In this document: in pieces, positions 31,911 through 39,912 of the stretch | How the letters are laid out: each line of letters begins with the position of its first letter | Numbering within the stretch: the stretch's first letter is position 1 | Assembly (NCBI GenBank): GCA_019459525.1 | Contig: JAIBEY010000073.1 | Coordinates: 1 to 49,727 of the forward strand | From: Prolixibacteraceae bacterium | GTDB taxonomy: Bacteria; Bacteroidota; Bacteroidia; Bacteroidales; Prolixibacteraceae | Direction of reading: 5' to 3' | Length of the DNA: 49,727 nt | The notes under the pieces: generated by a model | What the model was told of the DNA's origin: nothing | The model's input: the letters and a program-made list of their open reading frames with translations, nothing else | Databases searched by the model: none | Made by a program: the position numbers and the translations under genes

Positions 31911-33563
31911 GTGTTAAAAACACTATCAATAAAAAATTATGCTTTAATCGATTCCCTGAATATTGATTTCAGTGGGGATTTAAATATTCTAACCGGCGAA
32001 ACCGGCGCCGGAAAATCAATACTATTGGGTGCAATCGGATTAATCATTGGTCAACGTGCCGACTCTTCCGTTTTAAGAGATAAGTCGGAGAAATGCACGT
32101 CGGAAGGAACCTTTGAAATCCGGGAATACGGACTTCAGGCTTTCTTTACCGAAAATGAACTGGATTACGACGATGTTACCATCCTGCGGCGCGAAATAAC
32201 CCCACAGGGAAAATCACGGGCATTTATTAATGATACACCGGTAAATGTGAAAGTATTGCACGATCTGGGAATGAAGCTTATTGACATTCATTCGCAACAC
32301 CAAAATCTGGAGCTTAACGAAAAATACTACCAGCTACGGTTGGTCGATTTGGTTGCCGGAAATGCCGAAATATTGAAAAACTACTCCTCTGAATTTAAGA
32401 AATACCAGGAACTTCAGGATAAATTAAGCAGAACACTGGATTTGGCCGAACAGTCGAAAAAGGATCTGGATTATTTTGAGTTTCAGTTTAAACAGCTTTC
32501 TGAAGCCAAACTAGTTGAAAATGAACAGGAAGAACTGGAAATTCTGCTCGAAAAATTAACCCATGCTGAGGAAATAAAATCGGTATTCGGGCAGGTTTAT
32601 CAAAGCATGAGCGAAGATGAACGTTCTGTGCTGGCACAAATGAAGGAAAATCTGAATTCAATCGGGAAGCTTCGGTTGGTTCTCCCCGAAGCAGAACAGC
32701 TTTTCACTCGTCTTGAGTCTGTTTATATTGAATTGAAGGATATTGCATCGGAATCGTCGGCCATTGAAGACCGCACGGAAAATGATCCGGAGCGGATTGA
32801 AATCGTAAATCAGCGGCTCGACCTGATTTATTCACTTCAACAAAAGCACCGGGTTACCAGCATTGCCGAACTATTGGAAATCCAGGCTGAATTCCAGTCT
32901 AAAATACAATTGGTTAGCTCCTACGAACAAGAGATTGATCAACTCAGGCTAGAAATTCAGGAAAAAAGGGATGTATTAGTCCGCATAGGTGACGACATTA
33001 GTAAAAAACGAAAATCAGTTGCCCCGGCAATAGAAACGCGGGTAATTGAAGTCCTGCGGAATGTGGGTATCCCCAATGCTGCATTTCAGGTTAAATTTGG
33101 TCGCCTGGCTGATTTTTCACCTTCCGGAATTGATGAAGTGAATTTTATGTTTTCGGCCAACAAAAACCAGGAATTGCAGGAAATCGGGAAAATTGCTTCT
33201 GGTGGTGAAATGTCGCGATTAATGCTGGCCATCAAAACATTAATTACCGACGCAAGAAGTTTACCTACCATTATTTTTGATGAAATTGATACCGGTGTTT
33301 CCGGTGAAGTTGCCGTAAAAATGGGGCAAATACTTCAGCAAATGTCAGAAACGGTTCAGGTACTAAATATTACGCATTTGCCACAAATTGCAGCCAAAGG
33401 CAACCACCATTATAAAGTGTATAAGTTCGACCTGAACGACCAGACATTTACTTCGATAAAAAAACTTACCAACCAGGAACGGATTGACGAAATTGCCCAG
33501 ATGTTAAGTGGGGAAAAATATTCGGCAACCGCATTAGAAACAGCCAAAGAGCTTCTAGGATAA
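31911..33563 (+). CDS. recN: DNA repair protein RecN
   Basis: A 550-residue SMC-like ATPase acting in recombinational repair of double-strand breaks. The N-terminus has LKTLSIKNYALIDSLNIDF and the Walker A motif TGETGAGKSILLGAIG. A coiled-coil hairpin fills the middle (about 150-380). The C-terminal head has the ABC signature IASGGEMSRLMLAIK, Walker B with TIIFDEIDTGVSG and the H-loop ITHLPQIAA. The longest frame starts at TTG 31899, but GTG 31911 gives the usual RecN N-terminus (MLKTLSIKN) and is preferred. It ends 1 bp before the convergent NUDIX gene. Confidence 0.95.
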   Translation: MLKTLSIKNYALIDSLNIDFSGDLNILTGETGAGKSILLGAIGLIIGQRADSSVLRDKSEKCTSEGTFEIREYGLQAFFTENELDYDDVTILRREITPQGKSRAFINDTPVNVKVLHDLGMKLIDIHSQHQNLELNEKYYQLRLVDLVAGNAEILKNYSSEFKKYQELQDKLSRTLDLAEQSKKDLDYFEFQFKQLSEAKLVENEQEELEILLEKLTHAEEIKSVFGQVYQSMSEDERSVLAQMKENLNSIGKLRLVLPEAEQLFTRLESVYIELKDIASESSAIEDRTENDPERIEIVNQRLDLIYSLQQKHRVTSIAELLEIQAEFQSKIQLVSSYEQEIDQLRLEIQEKRDVLVRIGDDISKKRKSVAPAIETRVIEVLRNVGIPNAAFQVKFGRLADFSPSGIDEVNFMFSANKNQELQEIGKIASGGEMSRLMLAIKTLITDARSLPTIIFDEIDTGVSGEVAVKMGQILQQMSETVQVLNITHLPQIAAKGNHHYKVYKFDLNDQTFTSIKKLTNQERIDEIAQMLSGEKYSATALETAKELLG

Positions 33564-33564
33564 A

Positions 33565-33987
33565 CTATTTTAATATTTCAGCCATAAATTCTTCCAGAAT
33601 CTGCTGATGGTCGAACGCCAATTCGGGTAGCTGATCTATGGGGAACCATTGTGCCTTGGCTGCATCATCGCCGGCACTGGCAGCTAATTCCGAGTCGGTA
33701 AAAGCATAAAAAAGTACAGATATCGTTCGTTGGCGCGGATCGCGGTTTACGGCTCCAAAAGCTTTAAACTGCCTCATCGCTCCTACCCTGATTCCGGTTT
33801 CCTCTTCCAACTCACGTTGACAGGCCACTTCGAGCGGCTCATCCATATTAATAAAACCACCTGGCAACGCCCATTTTCCGAGGTAAGGCTCGCGCCCCCG
33901 CTCAATTAGCAAAACCCATTTTTGGGGGCTGATTAAAATGGCATCAACAGTAAGGGCAGCTCGTGGATATGGATAGGTGTACATCAT
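33565..33987 (-). CDS. NUDIX hydrolase
   Basis: A protein of about 140 residues with a complete Nudix box, GGFINMDEPLEVACQRELEE followed by ETGI, matching G-x5-E-x7-REU-x-EE-x-GU. It begins YTYPYPRAALTVDAILI and has QRTISVLFYAF in the core, a layout common in ADP-ribose-pyrophosphatase-like (COG1051) members. The substrate cannot be fixed. The longest frame uses TTG 33996, which falls inside a dispersed repeat; the ATG at 33987 (or 33984) is a better start. It converges on recN with 1 bp between stops. Confidence 0.88.
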   Translation of the reverse strand: MMYTYPYPRAALTVDAILISPQKWVLLIERGREPYLGKWALPGGFINMDEPLEVACQRELEEETGIRVGAMRQFKAFGAVNRDPRQRTISVLFYAFTDSELAASAGDDAAKAQWFPIDQLPELAFDHQQILEEFMAEILK

Positions 33988-33990
33988 AAA

Positions 33991-34005
33991 TTTCAAGTTT
34001 CAGGT
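33991..34005 (-). repeat. Dispersed 15-mer TTTCAAGTTTCAGGT, second copy
   Basis: Identical to 19300-19314 in the nuoH-nuoI gap and again placed immediately upstream of a leftward coding region (the NUDIX gene). It is followed by further AT-rich, TTCAA-like sequence. Confidence 0.55.
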
Positions 34006-34074
34006 TTAAAATTCCAAATTTTACGGTTTTTCAGTACCTTAATTACCGAGTACAACCGGTTGCAAGCAAAAATT

Positions 34075-34863
34075 TCAATCTTGAATTATTCGTTTCATCA
34101 CACGCATTTGGTGGGTGTATCGTTTGGTTTCTATGTTGTAAATACCAAATTGATCAACATTATCAATACGCACTTTACCCGAAGCATGTATAATTTTATT
34201 CTTTTCCCAAATGATGCCAACATGCACAATCTGGCCTTCCTCATTATCAAAAAAAGCCAAGTCACCAGGCCTGGCTTCTTCTACAAAACTCAGAGCTGTT
34301 CCACAATGTACCTGCTGGCTGGCATCGCGTGGAATGGCATAACCAATCATTTTATAGATGATCTGAGTCAGTCCTGAACAGTCAATTCCCAACGGAGAGC
34401 GGCCGCCCCACAAATACGGGGCATTAAAATATTTTAATGCCTGTTCGATCATAACTTTCCGTGGATTGGCCGGTTTACGGTAAGTAAAATTTCCGGTATG
34501 GCGAAAAATATCATATTGAATCGAAAATTCTTTGAGATAAGGCCTCCAGCACGGCAAGGTGCTTCCGGCTACAATCATCATGGTTTGTTCGGCATTTACC
34601 GGAATAATATTGAAAATATCGGTACTCACAGCAAACGGGGAATGGTCTATTTTCAGGTAAGATTTTTCGGGCAGCGGAGTAATCATTTTCATGTCAACCC
34701 ATCCGTCGTAGCCATCAAAAGCAAGTTTAACATGAGCCCACCCCATCATGATCTCGTTCACAATAAAATGTTCACCGTACAGAATCTGGGTAATCATTTC
34801 GCTTTGTTCTGAAGGTTCCTTTCGTACGGGAATAATACTTAAACCTGAAATGCCATAGTTCAT
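34075..34863 (-). CDS. NlpC/P60 (C40) peptidase with N-terminal SH3-type domains
   Basis: A 262-residue protein. The N-terminal 125 residues form bacterial SH3-like modules (ISGLSIIPVRKEPSEQSEMI, WAHVKLAFDGYDGWVDMK). The NlpC/P60 domain (about 135-260) has the catalytic Cys162 in GIDCSGLTQ, His214 in HVGII and His226 in HASGK. This layout matches gamma-D-glutamyl-L-diamino acid endopeptidases (YkfC/DPP-VI type) that cut peptidoglycan peptides. There is no signal peptide, so it may act in the cytoplasm on recycled muropeptides. It is separated from the divergent PgpH-type gene by about 165 bp. Confidence 0.88.
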   Translation of the reverse strand: MNYGISGLSIIPVRKEPSEQSEMITQILYGEHFIVNEIMMGWAHVKLAFDGYDGWVDMKMITPLPEKSYLKIDHSPFAVSTDIFNIIPVNAEQTMMIVAGSTLPCWRPYLKEFSIQYDIFRHTGNFTYRKPANPRKVMIEQALKYFNAPYLWGGRSPLGIDCSGLTQIIYKMIGYAIPRDASQQVHCGTALSFVEEARPGDLAFFDNEEGQIVHVGIIWEKNKIIHASGKVRIDNVDQFGIYNIETKRYTHQMRVMKRIIQD

Positions 34864-35028
34864 AGTAGGAATAATTAGTGGAGGAACAACGAATCATTTT
34901 TTAATAAACAATCTTTCCAAATTGCCTTGAATGAACGTAACTCCGAAGATTTTACTAATTTTAGTTTATCAAAGATAAAACTTCGCGGTTACTTTCTAAA
35001 TTGCAGAGGTTTTCAAAATTCAGAATTT

Positions 35029-37092
35029 ATGAAAAAGTTATTAACCCGGCTCAACCAATCGTATCATCTTTTTTACCTGACGATGGTATTTATTGCCGGA
35101 ATTGGGTTGATATTTTTAGTGTTTCCGGGAGAAAGCCGTTTTAAATACGAATTTCAGAAAGGAAGTCCCTGGCAGCACGAAACGCTGATTGCGCCGTTTA
35201 ACTTTGCAATCCTGAAAACTGAAGCCGAAATTAAGCTCGAAAATGACTCTATATTAAAAACTTACGTTCCATACTTCACACTCGATTCGCTCGTTGAAGA
35301 CACCAAAGTTAAAGAGTTTACAAATGCACTTTCGAAGCTGACAGAAACCAACGCCGCAATTAAATCGATAGAAAACATTCAATACCTTCCGGACATTTTA
35401 AGAAGTATTTACAGGTTCGGGATCCTGCCACAATCAGTAAGTTCGTATGACGAGCTCAGAGGCAAATCGGAGATTATGCAGGTAAAAGGGAATAAAGCGG
35501 TTAAGGTTGAAGTAACCGACCTGCTTTCTATAAAAACGGCATATCAGTGGTTTAACGATACCATTCAGACCATTACCGGAAAACATTATACCGATTTTTT
35601 TCAAAAAATTAATCTGAGCGATTTCCTGACCGAGAATCTTTATTTCGACGAGAAGCTTAATCAACAGGAGAAAAAGCAATTATTAGAGAAACTTTCGACG
35701 AATAAAGGCATGGTTCAGGCTGGCGAACGAATTATTTTTCAAGGCGACCTGGTTGGATCGGAAAAATTTCTGATCCTGGAATCATTGAAACAAGCCTACG
35801 AATCGAAGAGAGGAGATAATATGGAGTATTTCCTGGTTATAGCCGGACGTTTGCTCGTTATCTCAAGCTTTATTGTGCTGATGTTCCTTTACCTGCTTTT
35901 TTACCGCCGCGAATTGTTCGACCATAAACGAAAGCTCTCGTTCATCATCCTGATGATTGTTCTGATGATTTTTATGGCCGGATTTGCCACAAAAGTAAAA
36001 TCACTGAACATTTACATGGTTCCCATGGCCATTCTACCCATTCTGGTTCGGATTTTCTTTGATTCGCGCACAGCGATTTTTTCGCTGATGGTCACCACCC
36101 TGCTCATAGGCTACTTTGCACCAAATAGTTACGAATATATTATTTTACAGATGATTGCAGGGATTATTGCCGTATTTACGCTGAACAAACTGCACAAACG
36201 TTCACACCTGGTTCTTTCGGCTTTTGCAGTTTTTGTGGCTTATTCTACCATTTATATCGCCATGTCCATGGTTCAGGAAGGAAGCCTCAAAACCATTAAC
36301 TGGAAAGCGATCGAATGGTTTGGTGTAAGTAGTTTTTTCATTTTCATAACTTATCCGCTTATCTATATTTTCGAGAAAATATTTGGCTTCGTTTCAGACG
36401 TTACCTTAATCGAACTTTCGAACACCAATCAACCTTTACTTCGCAAGCTGGCCGAAGAAGCTCCCGGAACGTTTCAGCATTCGTTACAGGTGGCCAACCT
36501 TGCCGAGGCAATCATCTATAAAATAGGTGGAAATCCATTCCTGGTATATGCCGGAGCCCTGTACCACGACATCGGGAAAACCCACAAATCCGAATTTTTT
36601 ATCGAAAACCAATCGGTTGGAATGAATCCGCATGACGGCTTAAACCATATGAAAAGCGCCGAAATTATTATCGATCATGTGACTTACGGGGTTCAGCTGG
36701 CCCGAAAATATAAACTACCCGAAATTTTAATTTCATTCATCACCACGCATCACGGAACTACACAGACCAACTATTTTTATAAAATGTATCAGAATGAAAA
36801 TCCGGAAATGGAAGTTGACCCACAAAAATTTTCGTATCCTGGACCACTCCCTCAAAACAAAGAAATGGCAGTTTTAATGCTCACCGATGGTATTGAAGCG
36901 GCGGCAAGAAGCCTGAAAGAAAAATCAGTTGATTCCATCCGCGACTTAATTGAAACTATGGTGGAGCAAAAAATCCGGTCGAACCAATTAATCAATGCCG
37001 ACCTGACCTTCAGGGACATCAGCATTTTAAAAAGTGTTTTGCTCGAAAAACTGGTAAACATTTACCATGTGCGGATTGAGTATCCCAAATAA
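35029..37092 (+). CDS. 7TM-HD family phosphodiesterase, PgpH type (c-di-AMP)
   Basis: A membrane protein of about 687 residues. It has one N-terminal helix (about 10-32), an extracytoplasmic 7TMR-HDED-type domain (about 35-260), seven membrane helices (about 265-450), then an HD domain. Ligands are visible: FQHSLQVAN (His484), ALYHDIGKT (His513-Asp514) and FITTHHGT, in the pattern of PgpH, which hydrolyses c-di-AMP. The longest frame starts at TTG 34927, but its first 34 residues look non-coding. ATG 35029 (MKKLLTRLNQSYH) gives a natural membrane-protein start. No cyclase gene is in the window. Confidence 0.9.
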   Translation: MKKLLTRLNQSYHLFYLTMVFIAGIGLIFLVFPGESRFKYEFQKGSPWQHETLIAPFNFAILKTEAEIKLENDSILKTYVPYFTLDSLVEDTKVKEFTNALSKLTETNAAIKSIENIQYLPDILRSIYRFGILPQSVSSYDELRGKSEIMQVKGNKAVKVEVTDLLSIKTAYQWFNDTIQTITGKHYTDFFQKINLSDFLTENLYFDEKLNQQEKKQLLEKLSTNKGMVQAGERIIFQGDLVGSEKFLILESLKQAYESKRGDNMEYFLVIAGRLLVISSFIVLMFLYLLFYRRELFDHKRKLSFIILMIVLMIFMAGFATKVKSLNIYMVPMAILPILVRIFFDSRTAIFSLMVTTLLIGYFAPNSYEYIILQMIAGIIAVFTLNKLHKRSHLVLSAFAVFVAYSTIYIAMSMVQEGSLKTINWKAIEWFGVSSFFIFITYPLIYIFEKIFGFVSDVTLIELSNTNQPLLRKLAEEAPGTFQHSLQVANLAEAIIYKIGGNPFLVYAGALYHDIGKTHKSEFFIENQSVGMNPHDGLNHMKSAEIIIDHVTYGVQLARKYKLPEILISFITTHHGTTQTNYFYKMYQNENPEMEVDPQKFSYPGPLPQNKEMAVLMLTDGIEAAARSLKEKSVDSIRDLIETMVEQKIRSNQLINADLTFRDISILKSVLLEKLVNIYHVRIEYPK

Positions 37093-37168
37093 TCATCAGG
37101 AATACGTACTAAATATCAATATTTTACCTAAAACCTGAATTCATTTCTAATTTTCAAACCTTCAAAAG

Positions 37169-37906
37169 ATGTCATCGAACTTTTACTCAAGCATAGCAAA
37201 ATATTACCAGCATATTTTTCCGTTTAATCCGGCTCAGGTCAATTTTCTGAAGAATGTTCTACCGTACAACGGGGCAAAAGTATTGGATGTGGGCTGCGCT
37301 ATCGGCGATTTATCGTTTGCGCTTACGCATTTTGGGTTTCCAACATGGGCCTTCGATTTTGACGGCCAGATGATTGAAATAGCCCAGGGTTCGAAACAAG
37401 AAGATTCCATGTTCCCGGTTTTTGAGCAATTGGATATGCGTTTAATTGATCAACGGTACCCGGAAGCGTATTTCAATACCATTATTTGCTTTGGCAACAC
37501 ACTCGTCCATTTACTTCGGGATGAGGATATCCTTCAATTCATTCAGGCAGCTTACCAGGTTCTTTCTCCGGAAGGGAAACTGACAATACAAATACTGAAC
37601 TATCAATATATTCTGGATCGCAAAATACAATCGTTGCCTGTAATCGACAATGAACACATCCGGTTTGAGCGAAGTTACAGGTTTATACCAAACTCCAATC
37701 TGATTGATTTTGACACTGAACTGACCATAAAATTGACTGCCCAGGTGATTAAAAACACAGTAAAACTCAATCCCATCAGAAAGAATAAACTTCAGGAATT
37801 GTTGGCAAAAGCAGGATTCGAAAACATTGAATTTTTCGGAAGTTTCGACTGTGCTCCTTTACAGGAAAGCAGTTTGCCCCTTATTGCCACTTGCCAGAAA
37901 AAATAA
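37169..37906 (+). CDS. Class I SAM-dependent methyltransferase
   Basis: A 245-residue soluble protein. Motif I is clear in GAKVLDVGCAIGDLSFALTH (about residues 34-53). An acidic motif II is in TWAFDFDGQMIEIAQ, and NTIICFGNTLVHLLRD is the post-II region. The substrate cannot be told; the family ranges over small molecules, lipids and rRNA. It lies 76 bp after the PgpH-type gene, possibly co-transcribed. Confidence 0.82.
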   Translation: MSSNFYSSIAKYYQHIFPFNPAQVNFLKNVLPYNGAKVLDVGCAIGDLSFALTHFGFPTWAFDFDGQMIEIAQGSKQEDSMFPVFEQLDMRLIDQRYPEAYFNTIICFGNTLVHLLRDEDILQFIQAAYQVLSPEGKLTIQILNYQYILDRKIQSLPVIDNEHIRFERSYRFIPNSNLIDFDTELTIKLTAQVIKNTVKLNPIRKNKLQELLAKAGFENIEFFGSFDCAPLQESSLPLIATCQKK

Positions 37907-37934
37907 GGATTTAGTTGTGTACAATTAGGAAAGC

Positions 37935-37955
37935 GGGGTTTTAGAGACTCTCCCC
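37935..37955. terminator. Possible terminator hairpin between convergent genes
   Basis: GGGG-tttt-AGAG-a-CTCTCCCC: AGAG/CTCT and GGGG/CCCC stack with a 4-nt bulge on one side. It sits in the 55-bp gap between the rightward methyltransferase and the leftward membrane protein. T-tracts are weak. Confidence 0.35.
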
Positions 37956-37961
37956 TGCGTT

Positions 37962-38393
37962 TTACGAAAAGAAAAAAGAAGAATAGAATCGGTACGAAGA
38001 CAGCAAAAGCGGAATGCCCATCGTGATATACATTAATGCAAGATATTCAGGTAAAACCAGCCCCGACAGGCGAAGCGAAACTCCCAACGTAATCATCGAA
38101 AACATCATCAGGTAGCTTCTGAAGTTAAAGAACGAAAATATCACCGGTTTCTGAACTTCCATATTCTGAATACGCGTTACGTGCTTTTTCGTGATCCGCG
38201 TAAACAACAACTGATAAAACAACAATCCTGATAAAATGCTAATAATCAATTTCAATGACCAATTTTCGGGAGTACCCACCTTAAATGTAAACCCACGGAA
38301 CAACAACATCACCCCCGCAAAAGTCCAGACCAAGGCCGCAATTAAAAAAAGGTAATGTTTCGCAACACGCGGCAGTAAACGCATTTTACTCAT
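37962..38393 (-). CDS. Small integral membrane protein of unknown function
   Basis: A 143-residue protein with about four hydrophobic helices (for example HYLFLIAALVWTFAGVMLLF, LIISILSGLLFYQLLF, YLALMYITMGIPLLL) and basic loops (FTRITKKHVTRIQ). It is cytoplasmic-membrane located. I recognise no family. It is encoded alone on the minus strand between a methyltransferase and serA, which gives no functional hint. The ATG start is clear. Confidence 0.65.
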   Translation of the reverse strand: MSKMRLLPRVAKHYLFLIAALVWTFAGVMLLFRGFTFKVGTPENWSLKLIISILSGLLFYQLLFTRITKKHVTRIQNMEVQKPVIFSFFNFRSYLMMFSMITLGVSLRLSGLVLPEYLALMYITMGIPLLLSSYRFYSSFFFS

Positions 38394-38576
38394 GCAGCTT
38401 TATTTTTGTGCAAAGAAATCAATTCTACGACAGATCGTTTCTTCTTTTAAGTATTTGTTTTCATTTTAAAGTTTTTTGGGCGAAATATCTTCCGATTTTA
38501 AATAAAATTCTGATATTTGTCATGCTTTTAACAAACAAAAACCAAAAGAAAAAATACCCCCTTAAATTTATATAAC

Positions 38577-39749
38577 ATGTTTAAAATCCAGACATTAAAC
38601 AAGATTGATCCGGAAGGACTGAAAATTTTCCCGCTCGACAAATACGAAATTGCCAGCGAATTTGCTAATCCGGATGCAATCATTGTTCGCAGTCAAACCA
38701 TGCACGAAATGGAATTGCCTTCCAGCTTACTTTCCATTGCCCGAGCCGGTGCTGGAGTAAATAATATCCCTGTTGACAAGTGCACCGAAAAAGGTATTGT
38801 TGTTTACAACACACCCGGGGCTAATGCTCATGGAGTTAAAGAAATTGTAATTGCCGGAATGCTGCTTGCATCGCGTGATATTGCCAGTTCAATAGAGTGG
38901 GCTAAAACATTAAAAGGTAAAGGAAGTGAAGTTCCGGGATTGGTTGAAAAAGGCAAATCGAACTTTGGCGGAACCGAAATTCGCGGAAAAACGTTAGCAG
39001 TTATCGGACTGGGCGCCATTGGGGTTATAGTTGCCAATGCTGCTCAGGCCCTGGGAATGAATGTAATTGGATATGACCCATATATCTCGGTTGCCCACGC
39101 CTGGAAACTAAGCCGGAATGTAAAAAAAGCCGAAGGCCTGGAATCATTGCTTGCCAATGCCGATTTTGTAACCCTTCAAATTCCGCAAATGCCCGAAACC
39201 AAAGGCTTCATTAATAAAGACAAAATTAAAATGATGAAGGACGGGGTGAAAATCCTGAATTTTGCGCGAGGCGGACTGGTTAACAATCAGGATATGATTG
39301 AAGCCATTGAATCAGGTAAAGTTGGAAAGTATGTAACCGATTTTCCTGAAGATGAATTGATCGGAGTAAAAAACATTATTGCGATACCTCACCTGGGCGC
39401 TTCGACCGAAGAATCGGAAACCAATTGTGCCATCATGGCCGTCAATCAAACCATCGATTATCTTGAAAACGGGAACATCGTTAATTCGGTAAACTTCCCG
39501 ACAGCAGAAATGGAGCGTAACGGCGGTACCCGAATAGTGGTAGCCAATAAAAATATTCCGAAAATGGTTAGCCAGATTTCGGCTTTGCTGGCTCACGAAG
39601 GTTTAAATATTTCGAACATGCTGAACAAAAACAGGGACGAAATAGCCTACAACATTATTGACATTGACGGTGCGGTACCTTCATCAATAAAAGGCATGAT
39701 CTCGGAAATCGATGGAGTAATTATGGTTCGCATACTTCCTCCCAAATAA
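38577..39749 (+). CDS. serA: D-3-phosphoglycerate dehydrogenase
   Basis: A 390-residue NAD-dependent dehydrogenase, first step of serine synthesis. It shows the 2-hydroxyacid dehydrogenase pattern: RAGAGVNNIPVDKCTEKGI, the Rossmann motif LAVIGLGAIGVIVANAAQAL followed by Asp192 in GYDPY, NFARGGLVNNQDM with the catalytic Arg and HLGASTEESE with the catalytic His. The C-terminal 75 residues form an ACT domain (VSQISALLAHEGLNISNM), suggesting serine feedback. serC and serB are not adjacent. The serine produced could feed a serine-using enzyme such as the alpha-oxoamine synthase, but that is speculation. Confidence 0.93.
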   Translation: MFKIQTLNKIDPEGLKIFPLDKYEIASEFANPDAIIVRSQTMHEMELPSSLLSIARAGAGVNNIPVDKCTEKGIVVYNTPGANAHGVKEIVIAGMLLASRDIASSIEWAKTLKGKGSEVPGLVEKGKSNFGGTEIRGKTLAVIGLGAIGVIVANAAQALGMNVIGYDPYISVAHAWKLSRNVKKAEGLESLLANADFVTLQIPQMPETKGFINKDKIKMMKDGVKILNFARGGLVNNQDMIEAIESGKVGKYVTDFPEDELIGVKNIIAIPHLGASTEESETNCAIMAVNQTIDYLENGNIVNSVNFPTAEMERNGGTRIVVANKNIPKMVSQISALLAHEGLNISNMLNKNRDEIAYNIIDIDGAVPSSIKGMISEIDGVIMVRILPPK

Positions 39750-39775
39750 TATTATTTTTTGAGTCTTTAGAAACA

Positions 39776-39821
39776 AAATGCCCGGTAAGTTTAGTGTAAT
39801 TACTATATTTGCCGGGCATTT
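39776..39821 (+). terminator. Hairpin after serA
   Basis: AAATGCCCGG (39776-39785) and CCGGGCATTT (39812-39821) form a perfect 10-bp stem with a 26-nt loop. No strong T-tract follows (ATCTTGTAT), so termination may be partial. The loop and 3' arm overlap the -7-like element TATATTTG of the next gene. Confidence 0.55.
39804..39811 (+). promoter_or_regulatory. -7-like element upstream of transketolase
   Basis: TATATTTG is an exact TAnnTTTG match about 100 bp before the tkt start, lying within the serA hairpin. No TTTG at the -33 position is visible. Confidence 0.35.
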
Positions 39822-39912
39822 ATCTTGTATAGACAAGTTATCCTAAAATTTTAAAAATAAGAACACAAAGATTAACCCGTATTTAAAACTTAAATATTCA
39901 ATCTATATAAAA

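Noticed and set aside
34927-35028. N-terminal extension of the PgpH-type protein from a TTG codon
   Set aside because: The sequence is polar and unlike the family, and ATG 35029 is followed by a typical membrane-protein start.
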